A stretch of DNA of 64,000 bases from Cytophagaceae bacterium (GTDB lineage: Bacteria; Bacteroidota; Bacteroidia; Cytophagales; Cyclobacteriaceae), in contig CP030886.1 of NCBI GenBank assembly GCA_006969745.1, positions 310,001 to 374,000 of the forward strand, in the 5' to 3' direction. Below, piece by piece: positions 55,733-64,000 of the stretch; the first letter of the stretch is position 1, and every line of letters begins with the position of its first letter. The notes beneath the pieces are model-generated. The model was given only the letters and a program-made list of their open reading frames with translations, was not told where the DNA came from and ran no database searches. Both the position numbers and the translations under genes were made by a program.

Positions 55733-56689
55733 ATGAATTTTGCTGAAAAATTTAAACATACACTTTCCGAGATTAACGAAGAAAACTTTATTGATAGTTC
55801 ACTGGCCGCATTTGATTACCAATATAATTCTTGTGATCTATACCGCGACTATTGCAACTATCTCAAAAAAACTCCAAAATCCGTCAAAAGTCTAAATCAA
55901 GTTCCATTTCTTCCAATTGAATTCTTCAAAAATCATGCAATAAAATGCGGAAGCTGGCATGAAAGTAAAATATTTAAAAGTAGCGGCACAACTGCAACTG
56001 GAAGAAGTGAGCATTATATAAGAGATATCAATCATTACCACAACATTGCCAGGAGTGGGTTTGAAGACATTTTTGGATCACTGGCCAATTACAAAATAAT
56101 AGCAATTCTCCCCTCCTACCAGTCACAGGGTGATTCATCACTCATCAGTATGATTGATTATTTTATGAAATTTAGTCAGTCAGGGTCTGGGTATTTCTTA
56201 AAAGAAGATCTAAAAGAAGTACTCATGGATTCTTCCAAAAAATTAGTAGTTGGAGTATCGTATGCATTACTGGATTTAGTTGAAAAGAAGCTTGAAGCTC
56301 GAAATGCTATCATCATGGAAACAGGTGGAATGAAAGGCCGCCGAAAAGAAATCACCAGAAATGAATTACATGAGAGTCTTAAAAAAGGATTTAAGGTCGA
56401 CGAGATTTGGTCAGAGTATGGCATGACTGAATTACAAAGCCAAGCCTACGGAAAAGATGGAAATTTTAAGTTTGCAGGATGGGCGAAATGCTTAATCAGG
56501 GACATCAATGATCCTTTCTCTTATCAAGCGGAGGACAAAACCGGTGGAATTAATATTATCGACCTGGCCAACATTGATTCTTGCTGTTTTATTGAAACAA
56601 AAGACCTTGGACGACTCAATAATGGTTCTTTTGAAGTACTTGGTCGTTTTGATAATAGTGATATTCGTGGATGTAACTTGATGATTTAG
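55733..56689 (+). CDS. LuxE/PaaK-type acyl-protein synthetase (putative acyltransferase)
   Basis: A 318-residue cytoplasmic protein with the ANL adenylation core in short form. KSSGTTATGRSEHYI gives the P-loop-like SSGTT motif, and WSEYGMTELQSQAYG is the A5-type motif. VPFLPIEFFKNHAIK and a conserved ETKDLGRL (A7-like) follow. It resembles LuxE, which activates fatty acids as acyl-AMP for reduction, and similar genes in Bacteroidota polysaccharide or lipid loci. No luxC partner is seen, so the function is not assigned. No operon partners; the small lipoprotein gene after it has its own promoter. Confidence 0.78.
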   Translation: MNFAEKFKHTLSEINEENFIDSSLAAFDYQYNSCDLYRDYCNYLKKTPKSVKSLNQVPFLPIEFFKNHAIKCGSWHESKIFKSSGTTATGRSEHYIRDINHYHNIARSGFEDIFGSLANYKIIAILPSYQSQGDSSLISMIDYFMKFSQSGSGYFLKEDLKEVLMDSSKKLVVGVSYALLDLVEKKLEARNAIIMETGGMKGRRKEITRNELHESLKKGFKVDEIWSEYGMTELQSQAYGKDGNFKFAGWAKCLIRDINDPFSYQAEDKTGGINIIDLANIDSCCFIETKDLGRLNNGSFEVLGRFDNSDIRGCNLMI

Positions 56690-56721
56690 CGAAAACAATG
56701 AAATATTTTAAACGATTAGCT

Positions 56722-56752
56722 GTTGAATAGTAGAATATTTCTTCTATTTTTG
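56722..56752 (+). promoter_or_regulatory. Promoter of the small lipoprotein gene
   Basis: GTTG (56722-56725), a 19-nt spacer, and TATTTTTG (56745-56752) fit both Bacteroidota boxes, with start of transcription near 56758 and a leader of about 40 nt. Confidence 0.65.
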
Positions 56753-56795
56753 AAGGGTTAGGTAATGAAAAGCCCTCACATTGAATAAACCGCAT

Positions 56796-56921
56796 ATGAA
56801 ACTGAAACTTACGATACTAGCAGTAATTATTTTAGCAATGAGCGCATGTACTCAAAGAACGTGCCCTACATATGCTCAAGAAGACACTCAAGAAGTAAAG
56901 AAAGAGGAAGTTAACGCTTAA
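56796..56921 (+). CDS. Small lipoprotein, 41 residues
   Basis: A short gene with ATG start. The N-terminus (MKLKLTILAVIILAMSAC) is a lipoprotein signal with lipobox MSAC, Cys18; the mature peptide is 24 residues and contains QRTCPTYAQED then a charged tail. The RTCPTY core is reminiscent of small lipoproteins in Bacteroidota, but I cannot name the family. A well-formed promoter lies 44-74 nt upstream. Its stop overlaps the stop of the response regulator gene on the other strand by four bases. It was called from reading the DNA, because it is too short for usual gene thresholds. Confidence 0.65.
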   Translation: MKLKLTILAVIILAMSACTQRTCPTYAQEDTQEVKKEEVNA

Positions 56922-58075
56922 GACTCCACGTATTTATTTACATCTTCTTTTGTTATTGTGTCTTGCGACATGATAACCAGTCTCTCAACGACGTTTCTCA
57001 GTTCACGGATATTACCTGTCCAATCGAAATCTTCCAGTTGTTTAATTGCCTCATCGTCAATTGCTTTTTTAGCAGTTCCATATTCACTCGCAACTTGATC
57101 TAAGAAGTGATCAGTTAATAACTTTATATCTCCTTTCCTCTCTCGTAATGCAGGAACAGTTATTACCATCACACTCAACCTGTGATACAGATCTTCTCTA
57201 AAATTTCCTTCCTCTATTTCTTTCTTAAGGTTCTTATTAGTTGCAGCAAGTACTCGCACATCTACTTTGATAGACTTGTCTCCTCCTACCCTGGTGATCT
57301 TTTTGTCTTGCAATGCTCTCAAAACCTTGGCTTGAGCTGAAAGGCTCATATCACCAATTTCATCCAAAAACAAGGTACCTCCATGAGCTTGCTCGAATTT
57401 TCCAATTCGTTGTTTATGGGCAGATGTAAACGATCCTTTTTCGTGTCCAAAAAGTTCACTTTCTATTAACTCAGACGGGATGGCTGCACAATTCACCTCT
57501 ATTAATGGAGCTTTTGCTCTGTTGCTCTTTTCATGGAGCCATCTTGCTACTAGCTCTTTACCTGTTCCATTTTCACCATTGATAAGTACACGAGCTTCTG
57601 TAGGAGCCACTTTTTCAATAGTATTCTTTACTTCAACAATTCCATTTGATTCACCAATAATTTCAAATCCTTTACTTACTTTCTTGCGCAACACCTTGGT
57701 TTCAGTAGATAACTGAGATTTATCAAGCGCATTTCTAACAGTTAGTAATATTCGGTTTAAATCGGGCGGTTTCTGAATAAAATCATATGCTCCTTTCTTG
57801 GTAGCTTCTACCGCAGTGTCTATGGTTCCATGAGCAGAGATCATGACGAAGGGCACGTCGAGTCCCTCTGCTGATGCTTTATTTAAAAGCTCCATGCCAT
57901 CCATTTTGGGCATTTTTATATCGCATAGTACAAGATCAATTTTTTCCTGCTCCAGCTTACTCCACCCATCTTCACCATCTTCAGCGGTTAGAATTTCATA
58001 CTTCTCTTCTGAGAGTATATCGCTAAGAGCATCTCTTATACTCTTTTCATCATCTACTACAAGAATTTTTGCCAT
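56918..58075 (-). CDS. NtrC-type response regulator (receiver and AAA+ sigma-54 activator domains) lacking the DNA-binding domain
   Basis: A 385-residue two-component activator. The receiver domain has Asp8-Asp9 and Asp52 (CDIKMPKMDG). The AAA+ domain has Walker A GENGTGKE at 167-174 and Walker B TLFLDEIG. The sigma-54 contact loop, normally GAFTGA, is GSFTSA at 214-219. The sequence ends at ITKEDVNKYVES, just after the helix NIRELRNVVERLVIMS, with no Fis-type helix-turn-helix, which usually adds about 60-80 residues. It therefore may act without DNA contact, or belong to a known Bacteroidota branch lacking that domain. The kinase is not in the window. Confidence 0.92.
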   Translation of the reverse strand: MAKILVVDDEKSIRDALSDILSEEKYEILTAEDGEDGWSKLEQEKIDLVLCDIKMPKMDGMELLNKASAEGLDVPFVMISAHGTIDTAVEATKKGAYDFIQKPPDLNRILLTVRNALDKSQLSTETKVLRKKVSKGFEIIGESNGIVEVKNTIEKVAPTEARVLINGENGTGKELVARWLHEKSNRAKAPLIEVNCAAIPSELIESELFGHEKGSFTSAHKQRIGKFEQAHGGTLFLDEIGDMSLSAQAKVLRALQDKKITRVGGDKSIKVDVRVLAATNKNLKKEIEEGNFREDLYHRLSVMVITVPALRERKGDIKLLTDHFLDQVASEYGTAKKAIDDEAIKQLEDFDWTGNIRELRNVVERLVIMSQDTITKEDVNKYVES

Positions 58076-58104
58076 ATGATATTTTTAGTGTGTCCAATAC
58101 AAAA

Positions 58105-58438
58105 AGCAAGCCAGTAAGCCGGGTTCTGTTTTATCCCATCATTTATCTAGCCTCATTGTCACCAATAAGATCTAACGACCTACCCAATTCTACTTGGACG
58201 AGTAGCCCTCAATTGTAGAACCTATTTGGTCTTTCAGCGCGTAAGGTTTACCATGCAACTCATGTCGCCATAAGCCCGGTGAGCTCTTACCTCACCATTT
58301 CACCTTTTCCCCTAAGGGTAGTTTATTTTCTGTGGCACTTTCTCTATACTAAAGTATGCTTCCGCTTAAGAAGTACGCTACTCTATGCTGCCCGGACTTT
58401 CCTCTCCTGCTTTGCAGGAGCGACAGGTCGGCTTGCGT
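58105..58438 (-). ncRNA. rnpB: RNase P RNA (bacterial type A-like)
   Basis: The catalytic RNA of RNase P, which trims tRNA 5' leaders. On the minus strand it carries the hallmark GAGGAAAGTCCGGGC near its 5' end (P4, complement of about 58390-58404). The matching 3' piece AGAACCCGGCTTA is at about 58114-58126 (minus strand). The ends pair as a P1 helix, with GCAAGCC at the 5' end and GGCTTGC at the 3' end. The 5' end lies about ten bases downstream of the preceding protein gene and the 3' end about 30 bases before the response regulator gene. Coordinates are good to about ten bases. Confidence 0.95.
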
Positions 58439-58449
58439 GTGCAAATGTA

Positions 58450-58848
58450 TTAATGAATGTCTTTACCAGTAATCTTTAACTCCCAATCATCTGCATGATT
58501 TGCGATTTCCTGGATCATTTCCTTCACCATGGCATCTTTTAGGTTTACTAAAAAATTAATCGCCTCAACCTTTAAAAATCCATCTTCAACAATGAATTTC
58601 GTATAGGGATATTCTTTTGAAGCCTCAAGACATTCTTGAAATGGTATATCGTAGGATAGTTCACAGACTTTAGATTTGAGATGAACTACGTCACGATCAT
58701 ATTCGGTATGACGAGCAATGTGACCTGTAACAGTTTGAAATCGTCCACGTTTCAACGGGACTATAATTACTGACTGATTTTCATCATACTCCCGAAATTC
58801 TCCTCCAATTTCTTTTGCGTAGTTCTCACTAAATTTTCTGTAATTCAT
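58450..58848 (-). CDS. Conserved-looking small protein of unknown function
   Basis: A 132-residue cytoplasmic protein, with no signal peptide or membrane helix. It has alternating strands (SVIIVPLKRGRFQTVTGHI, VVHLKSKVCEL, YTKFIVEDGFLKVEA) and ends with an amphipathic helix (NFLVNLKDAMVKEMIQEIA). The pattern is that of an alpha/beta protein of the kind found as secretion-chaperone or YbjN-like folds, but I do not recognise a family. It lies directly upstream of the RNase P RNA gene. Confidence 0.55.
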   Translation of the reverse strand: MNYRKFSENYAKEIGGEFREYDENQSVIIVPLKRGRFQTVTGHIARHTEYDRDVVHLKSKVCELSYDIPFQECLEASKEYPYTKFIVEDGFLKVEAINFLVNLKDAMVKEMIQEIANHADDWELKITGKDIH

Positions 58849-58904
58849 GGCGATTTGGTTTTATCCTCATAAGATAATAATTCCAATTTGAATTACCTAT
58901 GCTG

Positions 58905-61900
58905 CTACTGTGTGGATTTTTGTTTTGATCCCTTACTTTCTTGGGTTGTTTCCTCTTCTTCTCTCCGAAGTAATGCTTCGTTTCTCTTCATGGTAAGGAG
59001 TTCAGTTATGTCATTGAATGAATGTACGAAACGTAAACTAATTCCAATTTCCTGGTTCTGCTGATTTTCATTGACCTGAATCCTTTGATCAGAATTGCTG
59101 AAGACTTTGGCTCTGAGCCGGCCATCTTTTGTCAGACTGTATTCTACAGACCAATCCCCTACCAGGTCATTCAATACATTTGAATTATTGTCATCCTGAC
59201 TTCCAAAATCGCCACCACGAGTTACTTTCAACCGTCCATTCAAAAAAGTATAGGCAAATCGAAGTTGGAATGTATTGAATGCCTCATTGTTTAGATCAGC
59301 TAGGTTGACTTCAACTTCTAAGTTTTCATCTATTTGACTTACCAGATAGCTTACCTGACTAGACAAAAACTCGCTTACACTATTTCCTACACTTCCACCA
59401 CCACTCAAAGTAAAACTCTCACGAGGCGAGAATCTTTTTAGGAATAGAAGGCTAATTACCTGACGTTTGAGTTCTTGCTCATCATTTCTGATTCTTGAAA
59501 GTGCAGGTATATTTTCATTGGTTGCATCTGATTCGTTTTGCAACTGTAGGTCAAAATCAATTTGTGGAGAAAGCATTCCTCCTTCAAGTTGAAGAATCAC
59601 AAGAATAGGCACCTTTTGCGAGAGCAGCGATTTATCCTGATCTACTGGATTTTTCAAACCTTCAAAAGAGGCACGCTGAAGATAAGTTGCATCCAAATCT
59701 ATTGTAGCGTTGTAGGGGTCTCCGTACCAGGTAATCCTACTGCCAGGCACCACTTCAAATTCTTTATTTAAGAGATTAGGAACTGTAAAATTATAAGCAC
59801 CTTCAGTAATCTCAAGAGGACCAAACATGTTGAAGTCACCGTCTGTATCTAAGCGTAGTTTTAAATTGCCCCTACCACGACCTCTTATTATATCTCCTGT
59901 TTTAATGTCGAATATTAACTCACAATATGCATCTGGAGTAACCTCAATATCAAACTCTAATGTAAGACCTGAAATCTTAAACTCTTCTTCCTCGGTAATT
60001 TGGGTTGTATCAGAGAAGTTTACGAATTTGATGTACTCTTCCTGACCTACAGAAGTTCCTTCAGAAACCGGCACAAAGAATCGTGTATCCGGTTCGGTCC
60101 TGATACTTGCTTTGATACTTAAATCATTTAGAGGGCCTGTCACATCAATTGTTCCTGTTCCGTAAGCTGATCCATAGTAAAGTTTGTTATCCAGAGAAGT
60201 GGTATTCAAAAACTCAAAATTGTTTGCTCGAATCGTGATGTCGGTTATGAAATTCTGAAAGGATCGATGTTGAATAACTCCTGTCACAATTGCATTAGCA
60301 CCTTTTCTATCTACCAGATCGAAGTTAGAAAGTCGAATTTCATTTGGATCAAAATTTACTTGACCTCCAAATTTATAATGTGTATTGAGGTAGTTGATTG
60401 TAAGCCCGCCGTTTAAAATATTGAAATTACCAACCACTTTTGGCTCCTCGATTGATCCTGACAGCTTTAGTGAACCACTTGCTACACCCTCGATATCCGA
60501 AAAATTTTCTTTCAAGAATGGTTCCCCCATATTCAAATCTGCATCATCAAATTTGATATTGAAATCTAGCTGATCTGTTCTTTTCGCCGGATAGTAATAT
60601 CCTTCAACCTCTACTGCATTTATATTTTCTCGTTCTACACTCACTTTGGAATAAACACTTTGATTGGTTGGATTCCATTCCGAAGAACCACTGATATCTC
60701 CTATTTTAAGGTCATCATAAACTAAATTTTTCAATAAAAAACCACCGTCAAATTTGAATGCGTCATCACTACTTTGCCTAAACATCTTAAAGTTGCCATT
60801 TAGAAATCCTTTTATAGCGGCATCTGAAAACAAGCTCACCTTATTCATATTGAGATCTTCTGTTGATACTTCAATATTGGTTGGAATCGAATCTGCATAA
60901 ACTCCTTCTATCAGGATTGACTCACTTGAGTCAAATATTTCCAGATTCGATATATCAGTTTTCTTTTTGGTAACGACAATATTATTCGTAGGATTGAAAG
61001 TCCAATTATCATCCAGAAGCTTTATATCAGACGGTAGCATCTTAATGACTATCGAATCAGACGATAGAGTCAGGTTACTTTCAATTCTAACATCGCTTGC
61101 TGTCGCTGGTTGGCTTATATGAGTTGTGACATCTATGTTTTTGTCATACCAAATCCCTTCTAGCAACAGATCATTAGTTTCAGGCATGCCTGCAAAAACT
61201 TGCTTAGATGATTCCACAATAAAATTTGTGAGTATGTCAGAGGCTTCAAGGTCATTTGATCCATTGATTTCGACGACAGGATGATGAAATTCATTGGCGC
61301 CAATCTTGAAAGTATCTGCTTCTACAAAGAGTGATATATTGGCATTCTTACTTTGCCTAAATGTTGATTCTATTATTGCATCTCCTCCTATATCAAATGG
61401 GAGGTCAAGCGAATCGAGATAGCTTGAAATATCATCGATTTTTGCATTTAGAGATATTTTATAGCTTTCTCCACTGTTTTCGTATTCGGTTGAATCACTT
61501 GTCAGTTGAAGTAAAGAAGCATACCCGTATGCCATTACAGGAATATCTTTTAATGCATCCGAGACTCTAAATTTTCCTTCTAAGGATGCATTAAAGCCTG
61601 GAAATGCTAATCGCATAATGCGAACACTGTCTTCATAAATTGCGCTGACTCTAATGGAATCTAAGTCAACCTCTTTACCGTCGATTGAAACTGATCCGGA
61701 ATCAATTTCAAGTTTTCCAGTAAAATCATCAATATCAATATCTCTAACTTCTAAATGAATCTTGCCATGTGTAGCAATATCACGTGAAACTAGTTTGAGC
61801 TCATCGAAATTTACATTTTCGATATTCATGTCGACTCTCAATATTTCATGAATCTGGCGAAAATCAATCTGAGCCGTTCCATCAAGATTACAATTAATAT

Positions 61901-63389
61901 CCTCTACAGAAAATTGACCTTCAAAAAAGTTCTTTGCGAACTTTCCATCAACTTCTACACTATCATAAACATACCCTTTTAAACCACTATTATAAACCAG
62001 TGCCTTAAGTTCAAACTCAGCATTTTCAGGAACAATCCCCTTCCCATTTATCGCTGCCTTCAAATTGACTACTTGTGCAATTTCATTTTGAAAAAAGGCG
62101 CCAACATTTAATTCCTTAAATTCTAAATTTCCATTGTAGGACATATTATTTGGATTCTGAGGTATTTTCAAATTTATGTCTGTGTGCACAGAACCCTGAT
62201 CAGTCACAAAATCACCTCTAGCAACAAAATCATTCAAAAAACCAGCAAAGCTTCCCGTGAAATCAATTCGCCCCATTTGCTGAAGATTATCAGCATAATC
62301 ACCTATATAAGGCCTCAAATCGGCAGGAATAACGTGAGAATCAGTTAGATCTGCCAGGATAAAAGTCTCTTTTATATCCGGCAAACCAAAACAGCTAACG
62401 CCTCCTACAAAATATGATCTTCCATAACCGAATCTTGTCTCTTCAATATTGAAATCACCTACTGTACCCCAAATGATTCCATCTATCGTAATATCTTCCT
62501 TAAGCTTATTGGTGCCTAGAATCATTCTCATGTCTTCATGAGAAATCCGCGAATTCTCAAAATGGAGAATGAAAGAAACACTATCTACAAAATAGCCTAA
62601 ATCGTCTAACCCATTAAAGTAAAACTCCAAGCTGTCCGAAATATGACTTGTTGGAGTTTTCAGGTTCAGATTGTCTACACTTAGTGATTGATTGCTCAGG
62701 TAAAATCTGGTATTGAATTCAGAAATTTCAAATCCTGAATTTTTTTCAACGGCAGACAATCGAATAAGGTCGCCTGATATTGTGTCGGAGACCAATGCCA
62801 GCTCTGCCAAGTTAATATCAGGAATTGTCAACTTAAGATTTGAAAAATCCAGCTTTGAGCTATCGTGCTTTTTTGTTTTATCCAATAGACTTAATTCAAG
62901 ATTATTCAAGTCAATTTGGTCTACATATAACGGCTTAGATTCTTTCTTGACAGTGTCTTTTTTCAGAGCGTTTAAAAACTGTGAAAGATTTAGTTTAGAT
63001 GCTGTATCATATTTGGTCAATTTTAATCTTAGATCACGTGCACTAATCTCCTCTACACTTAAATAGTTACCATTAATAATATCTCTAATAGCGTAATTAA
63101 TAGCTAGACTGCTCGAATAGATTAATGTGTCACTTTTTAAATCTTTGATAAGAATCTCCTCCAGGCTTGCCTGATCCAACCAGGATATTTTAACCCTTTC
63201 AATGGATATTTCATGATCGGTTTTCTTAGATATCTGCTGCAAAACCTTTTGTGCAAGAAATGTTTGAACGGGACGTAATTGAAGAAGTAGGATTACCAGT
63301 AGAAAAAAAGCAGCAGAATAGAAGAAAAGTCCTGAAAAAAGCCTCCAGAGTACCTTGCGGACGTTCGATATAGTTATCTTGGCATTCAA
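58905..63389 (-). CDS. tamB: TamB-like translocation and assembly module protein
   Basis: A 1494-residue protein. An N-terminal membrane anchor lies at about 14-38. It then has a very long beta-rich region with AsmA-like and TamB-type repeating strands (NLELSLLDKTKK, DGTAQIDFRQIHEIL, and so on). The C-terminal TamB (DUF490) domain includes PLEITEGAYNFTVPN and ISLLFLKRFSPRESF. TamB family proteins act in the envelope in outer-membrane protein insertion or in lipid transport between membranes. The TTG start is the only one near; it gives a good membrane anchor. It is divergent from tsaD with six bases between the two start codons. Confidence 0.86.
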   Translation of the reverse strand: MNAKITISNVRKVLWRLFSGLFFYSAAFFLLVILLLQLRPVQTFLAQKVLQQISKKTDHEISIERVKISWLDQASLEEILIKDLKSDTLIYSSSLAINYAIRDIINGNYLSVEEISARDLRLKLTKYDTASKLNLSQFLNALKKDTVKKESKPLYVDQIDLNNLELSLLDKTKKHDSSKLDFSNLKLTIPDINLAELALVSDTISGDLIRLSAVEKNSGFEISEFNTRFYLSNQSLSVDNLNLKTPTSHISDSLEFYFNGLDDLGYFVDSVSFILHFENSRISHEDMRMILGTNKLKEDITIDGIIWGTVGDFNIEETRFGYGRSYFVGGVSCFGLPDIKETFILADLTDSHVIPADLRPYIGDYADNLQQMGRIDFTGSFAGFLNDFVARGDFVTDQGSVHTDINLKIPQNPNNMSYNGNLEFKELNVGAFFQNEIAQVVNLKAAINGKGIVPENAEFELKALVYNSGLKGYVYDSVEVDGKFAKNFFEGQFSVEDINCNLDGTAQIDFRQIHEILRVDMNIENVNFDELKLVSRDIATHGKIHLEVRDIDIDDFTGKLEIDSGSVSIDGKEVDLDSIRVSAIYEDSVRIMRLAFPGFNASLEGKFRVSDALKDIPVMAYGYASLLQLTSDSTEYENSGESYKISLNAKIDDISSYLDSLDLPFDIGGDAIIESTFRQSKNANISLFVEADTFKIGANEFHHPVVEINGSNDLEASDILTNFIVESSKQVFAGMPETNDLLLEGIWYDKNIDVTTHISQPATASDVRIESNLTLSSDSIVIKMLPSDIKLLDDNWTFNPTNNIVVTKKKTDISNLEIFDSSESILIEGVYADSIPTNIEVSTEDLNMNKVSLFSDAAIKGFLNGNFKMFRQSSDDAFKFDGGFLLKNLVYDDLKIGDISGSSEWNPTNQSVYSKVSVERENINAVEVEGYYYPAKRTDQLDFNIKFDDADLNMGEPFLKENFSDIEGVASGSLKLSGSIEEPKVVGNFNILNGGLTINYLNTHYKFGGQVNFDPNEIRLSNFDLVDRKGANAIVTGVIQHRSFQNFITDITIRANNFEFLNTTSLDNKLYYGSAYGTGTIDVTGPLNDLSIKASIRTEPDTRFFVPVSEGTSVGQEEYIKFVNFSDTTQITEEEEFKISGLTLEFDIEVTPDAYCELIFDIKTGDIIRGRGRGNLKLRLDTDGDFNMFGPLEITEGAYNFTVPNLLNKEFEVVPGSRITWYGDPYNATIDLDATYLQRASFEGLKNPVDQDKSLLSQKVPILVILQLEGGMLSPQIDFDLQLQNESDATNENIPALSRIRNDEQELKRQVISLLFLKRFSPRESFTLSGGGSVGNSVSEFLSSQVSYLVSQIDENLEVEVNLADLNNEAFNTFQLRFAYTFLNGRLKVTRGGDFGSQDDNNSNVLNDLVGDWSVEYSLTKDGRLRAKVFSNSDQRIQVNENQQNQEIGISLRFVHSFNDITELLTMKRNEALLRREEEETTQESKGSKQKSTQ

Positions 63390-63395
63390 AAAAAA

Positions 63396-64000
63396 GTGGC
63401 GGTCATTCTTGGTATAGAGTCTTCTTGCGACGAAACTTCAGCTTCTATTTGTATTAACGGCAAAGTAATCAATAATGAAATTGCTAGCCAAGCTATACAT
63501 GAGCAATACGGAGGTGTTGTTCCTGAGTTGGCATCACGCGAACATCAAAGAAATATCGTGCCAGTAATTGATCATGTATTAAGGCATGCAGGTATTAACG
63601 CAAATAAACTTGATGCAATTGCCTATACAAGAGGTCCTGGGCTTCTAGGGGCATTGCTGATTGGGAATAGTTTTGCCAAATCAATGGCTGCTTCGCTAAA
63701 CATCCCACTCATTCCGATTCACCATATGAAGGCTCATGTAATGGCACATTTCATAGATGATCCTAAACCAAGTTATCCATTTATTTGCTTGACCGTAAGT
63801 GGTGGACACACACAAATTTTGAAAGTGATTAGTCCAACTGAAATGATCATCTTAGGTCAAACTCAGGACGATGCTGTTGGAGAGGCATTTGATAAAGCAG
63901 CTAAGCTATTAGGGTTGCCGTATCCAGGAGGGCCGATGATTGATAAAATGGCGAAGGATGGTGACCCCTATAAATTCAAATTTGCTGAATCTGAAATGCC
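63396..64000 (+). CDS. tsaD: tRNA N6-adenosine threonylcarbamoyltransferase TsaD (5' part, cut by window end)
   Basis: Enzyme that transfers the threonylcarbamoyl group to A37 of tRNAs that read ANN codons. The GTG start gives MAVILGIESSCDETSASI, the conserved N-terminus. Metal-binding His residues lie in HHMKAH, and LASREHQRNIVPVI and VSGGHTQIL are also typical. About 201 codons are seen of some 335-340; the rest is beyond the window. It is divergent from tamB with only six bases between starts, so its promoter must lie within the first part of the tamB gene. Confidence 0.96.
   Translation, partial: MAVILGIESSCDETSASICINGKVINNEIASQAIHEQYGGVVPELASREHQRNIVPVIDHVLRHAGINANKLDAIAYTRGPGLLGALLIGNSFAKSMAASLNIPLIPIHHMKAHVMAHFIDDPKPSYPFICLTVSGGHTQILKVISPTEMIILGQTQDDAVGEAFDKAAKLLGLPYPGGPMIDKMAKDGDPYKFKFAESEM

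Noticed and set aside
1..64000. tRNA genes, IS elements or CRISPR arrays
   Set aside because: I saw no T-loop consensus in the gaps, no transposase frames with terminal repeats and no regularly spaced direct repeats.

Overview
The window looks like a chromosomal segment of a member of the Bacteroidota, most likely a free-living, perhaps marine, Cytophagales-type bacterium. This is inferred from gene content and signals, not from a database search. The evidence is two secreted proteins with type IX secretion (T9SS) C-terminal sorting domains, a TonB-dependent receptor with an STN domain next to a DUF4249 lipoprotein, Bacteroidota-type FtsX permeases, a fused E1 alpha/beta 2-oxoacid dehydrogenase, few Shine-Dalgarno sequences, and several promoters fitting the Bacteroidota pattern TTG/TTTG - about 19 nt - TAnnTTTG. 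The DNA is moderately AT-rich and gene-dense. I see no rRNA, tRNA, insertion sequence, prophage or CRISPR array.

Layout. 0-7.9 kb is surface and sensing: a lipoprotein/beta-barrel pair, a chemoreceptor, an alginate-export-type porin, a T9SS FG-GAP protein, a decayed copy of the porin 3' end, and a DUF1330 protein. 7.9-12 kb holds metG and typA, divergently transcribed. 12-18 kb carries an M61 peptidase followed by an HlyD/MacB-type permease/TolC export operon with no ATPase gene. 18-26.5 kb has a second T9SS protein, a small membrane protein, and a tightly coupled TonB receptor - DUF4249 - MG2/plug-like operon. 26.5-35 kb is metabolism and transport: a 2,4-dienoyl-CoA reductase-like SDR, a sodium:solute symporter, an FtsX permease, a succinate-semialdehyde-type dehydrogenase, hppD with a palindrome over its start site, and a MarR regulator. 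35-45.4 kb has a large membrane-anchored propeller-like protein, a DHFR-like reductase, a MATE exporter, an orphan nucleotidyltransferase-like protein, an M3 oligopeptidase, an MscS channel and a small secreted protein. 45.5-56.7 kb has cystathionine gamma-synthase, a membrane patatin-like lipase, a LytS/LytTR two-component system, alanine dehydrogenase, the fused E1, a lipoprotein and a LuxE-type acyl-protein synthetase. 56.8-64 kb has a 41-residue lipoprotein, a sigma-54 activator-type response regulator without a DNA-binding domain, the RNase P RNA, an unknown protein, TamB, and the 5' part of tsaD cut by the window end.

Most genes are single units or short operons. Convergent neighbours are packed very tightly, often overlapping at their 3' ends. 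Amino-acid and acyl-CoA catabolism recurs (hppD, alanine dehydrogenase, branched-chain-type E1, dienoyl-CoA reductase, aldehyde dehydrogenase), which fits a heterotroph living on proteins and lipids.

No complete, clearly new multi-gene system is evident. The best candidates for a second look are the orphan nucleotidyltransferase-like gene at 40.2 kb, the MarR/hppD palindrome, the MG2/plug-like third gene of the TonB receptor operon, the decayed porin copy at 7.2-7.4 kb, and the unannotated small lipoprotein at 56.8 kb with its own well-formed promoter.
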